The notes under the pieces were generated by a model. It searched no databases. It saw nothing but the letters and a program-made list of their open reading frames with translations, and was not told the origin of the DNA. This document shows positions 44,417 to 44,433 of a stretch of DNA of 44,433 nucleotides, in pieces. The translations under genes were made by a program, and so were the position numbers. Position 1 is the stretch's first letter; each line of letters opens with the position of its first letter. The DNA comes from Enterococcus canintestini (GTDB lineage: Bacteria; Bacillota; Bacilli; Lactobacillales; Enterococcaceae), in NCBI RefSeq assembly GCF_001885735.1, contig NZ_JXKG01000020.1, positions 1-44,433 on the forward strand, read 5' to 3'.

Positions 44417-44433
44417 TATTGTCTTTAGACCTA

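Overview
The window is low-GC Firmicutes DNA, most likely from an Enterococcus or a close relative. The basis is the order rpoN, tRNA-Arg, cggR, gap, pgk, tpiA, eno; a UvrC and an HD-domain dNTPase whose sequences I recognise as close to the Enterococcus faecalis proteins; an RNA polymerase delta subunit with a long acidic tail; and strong AGGAGG ribosome binding sites. The species cannot be named from sequence alone.

Layout. (1) 1-9.7 kb: the 3' part of an L,D-transpeptidase with repeated wall-binding-like modules, a duplicated structured intergenic repeat, uvrC, an unknown gene and a DUF2812 membrane gene that both look frameshifted by one missing T in a T-run, a PadR regulator with a clear multi-palindrome operator, a NatAB-like ABC exporter, a class-I glutamine amidotransferase, a glyoxalase I-like protein and a Nudix hydrolase. 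(2) 9.8-11.6 kb: an MsbA-type ABC exporter. (3) 11.7-30.1 kb: an accessory carbohydrate locus. It has three transcription units: ROK kinase, membrane-bound AraC/YesN-type regulator and GH20 hexosaminidase (+); YesL-like membrane protein, GH20C-type hexosaminidase, small anchored protein and GH29 fucosidase (-); and a second GH29 fucosidase, two LplB/YtcP-type permeases, a lipoprotein binding protein, GH1 glycosidase, PhnP-like metallo-hydrolase and YitT-like membrane protein (+). (4) 30.1-36.7 kb: Cof-type phosphatase, dNTPase, LipL-like octanoyl transferase, DUF1934 protein, rpoE (delta), and a two-gene PgaD/PgaC-like polysaccharide synthase pair. (5) 36.8-44.4 kb: rpoN, tRNA-Arg(CCG), then the central glycolytic operon cggR-gap-pgk-tpiA-eno.

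The most interesting part is region 3. All five glycosidases lack signal peptides, so the lipoprotein and two permeases probably import intact fucosylated, N-acetylhexosamine-containing oligosaccharides that are trimmed in the cytoplasm. No transporter ATPase and no fucose catabolic genes are present, so both must be supplied elsewhere or fucose is not used. Exact matches to the CcpA cre consensus lie at two of the three promoters (11773-11787 and 21620-21634), with a 14/15 match at the third (21504-21518), so the three units are probably repressed together by good carbon sources and switched on through the membrane-bound regulator.

A family of short imperfect-palindrome intergenic repeats (near 1.5, 3.75 and 16.6-16.8 kb, with a remnant near 34.8 kb) and a recurring terminator stem built on GTGACA (3.8, 7.7, 16.97, 26.87 kb) are dispersed through the first 35 kb.
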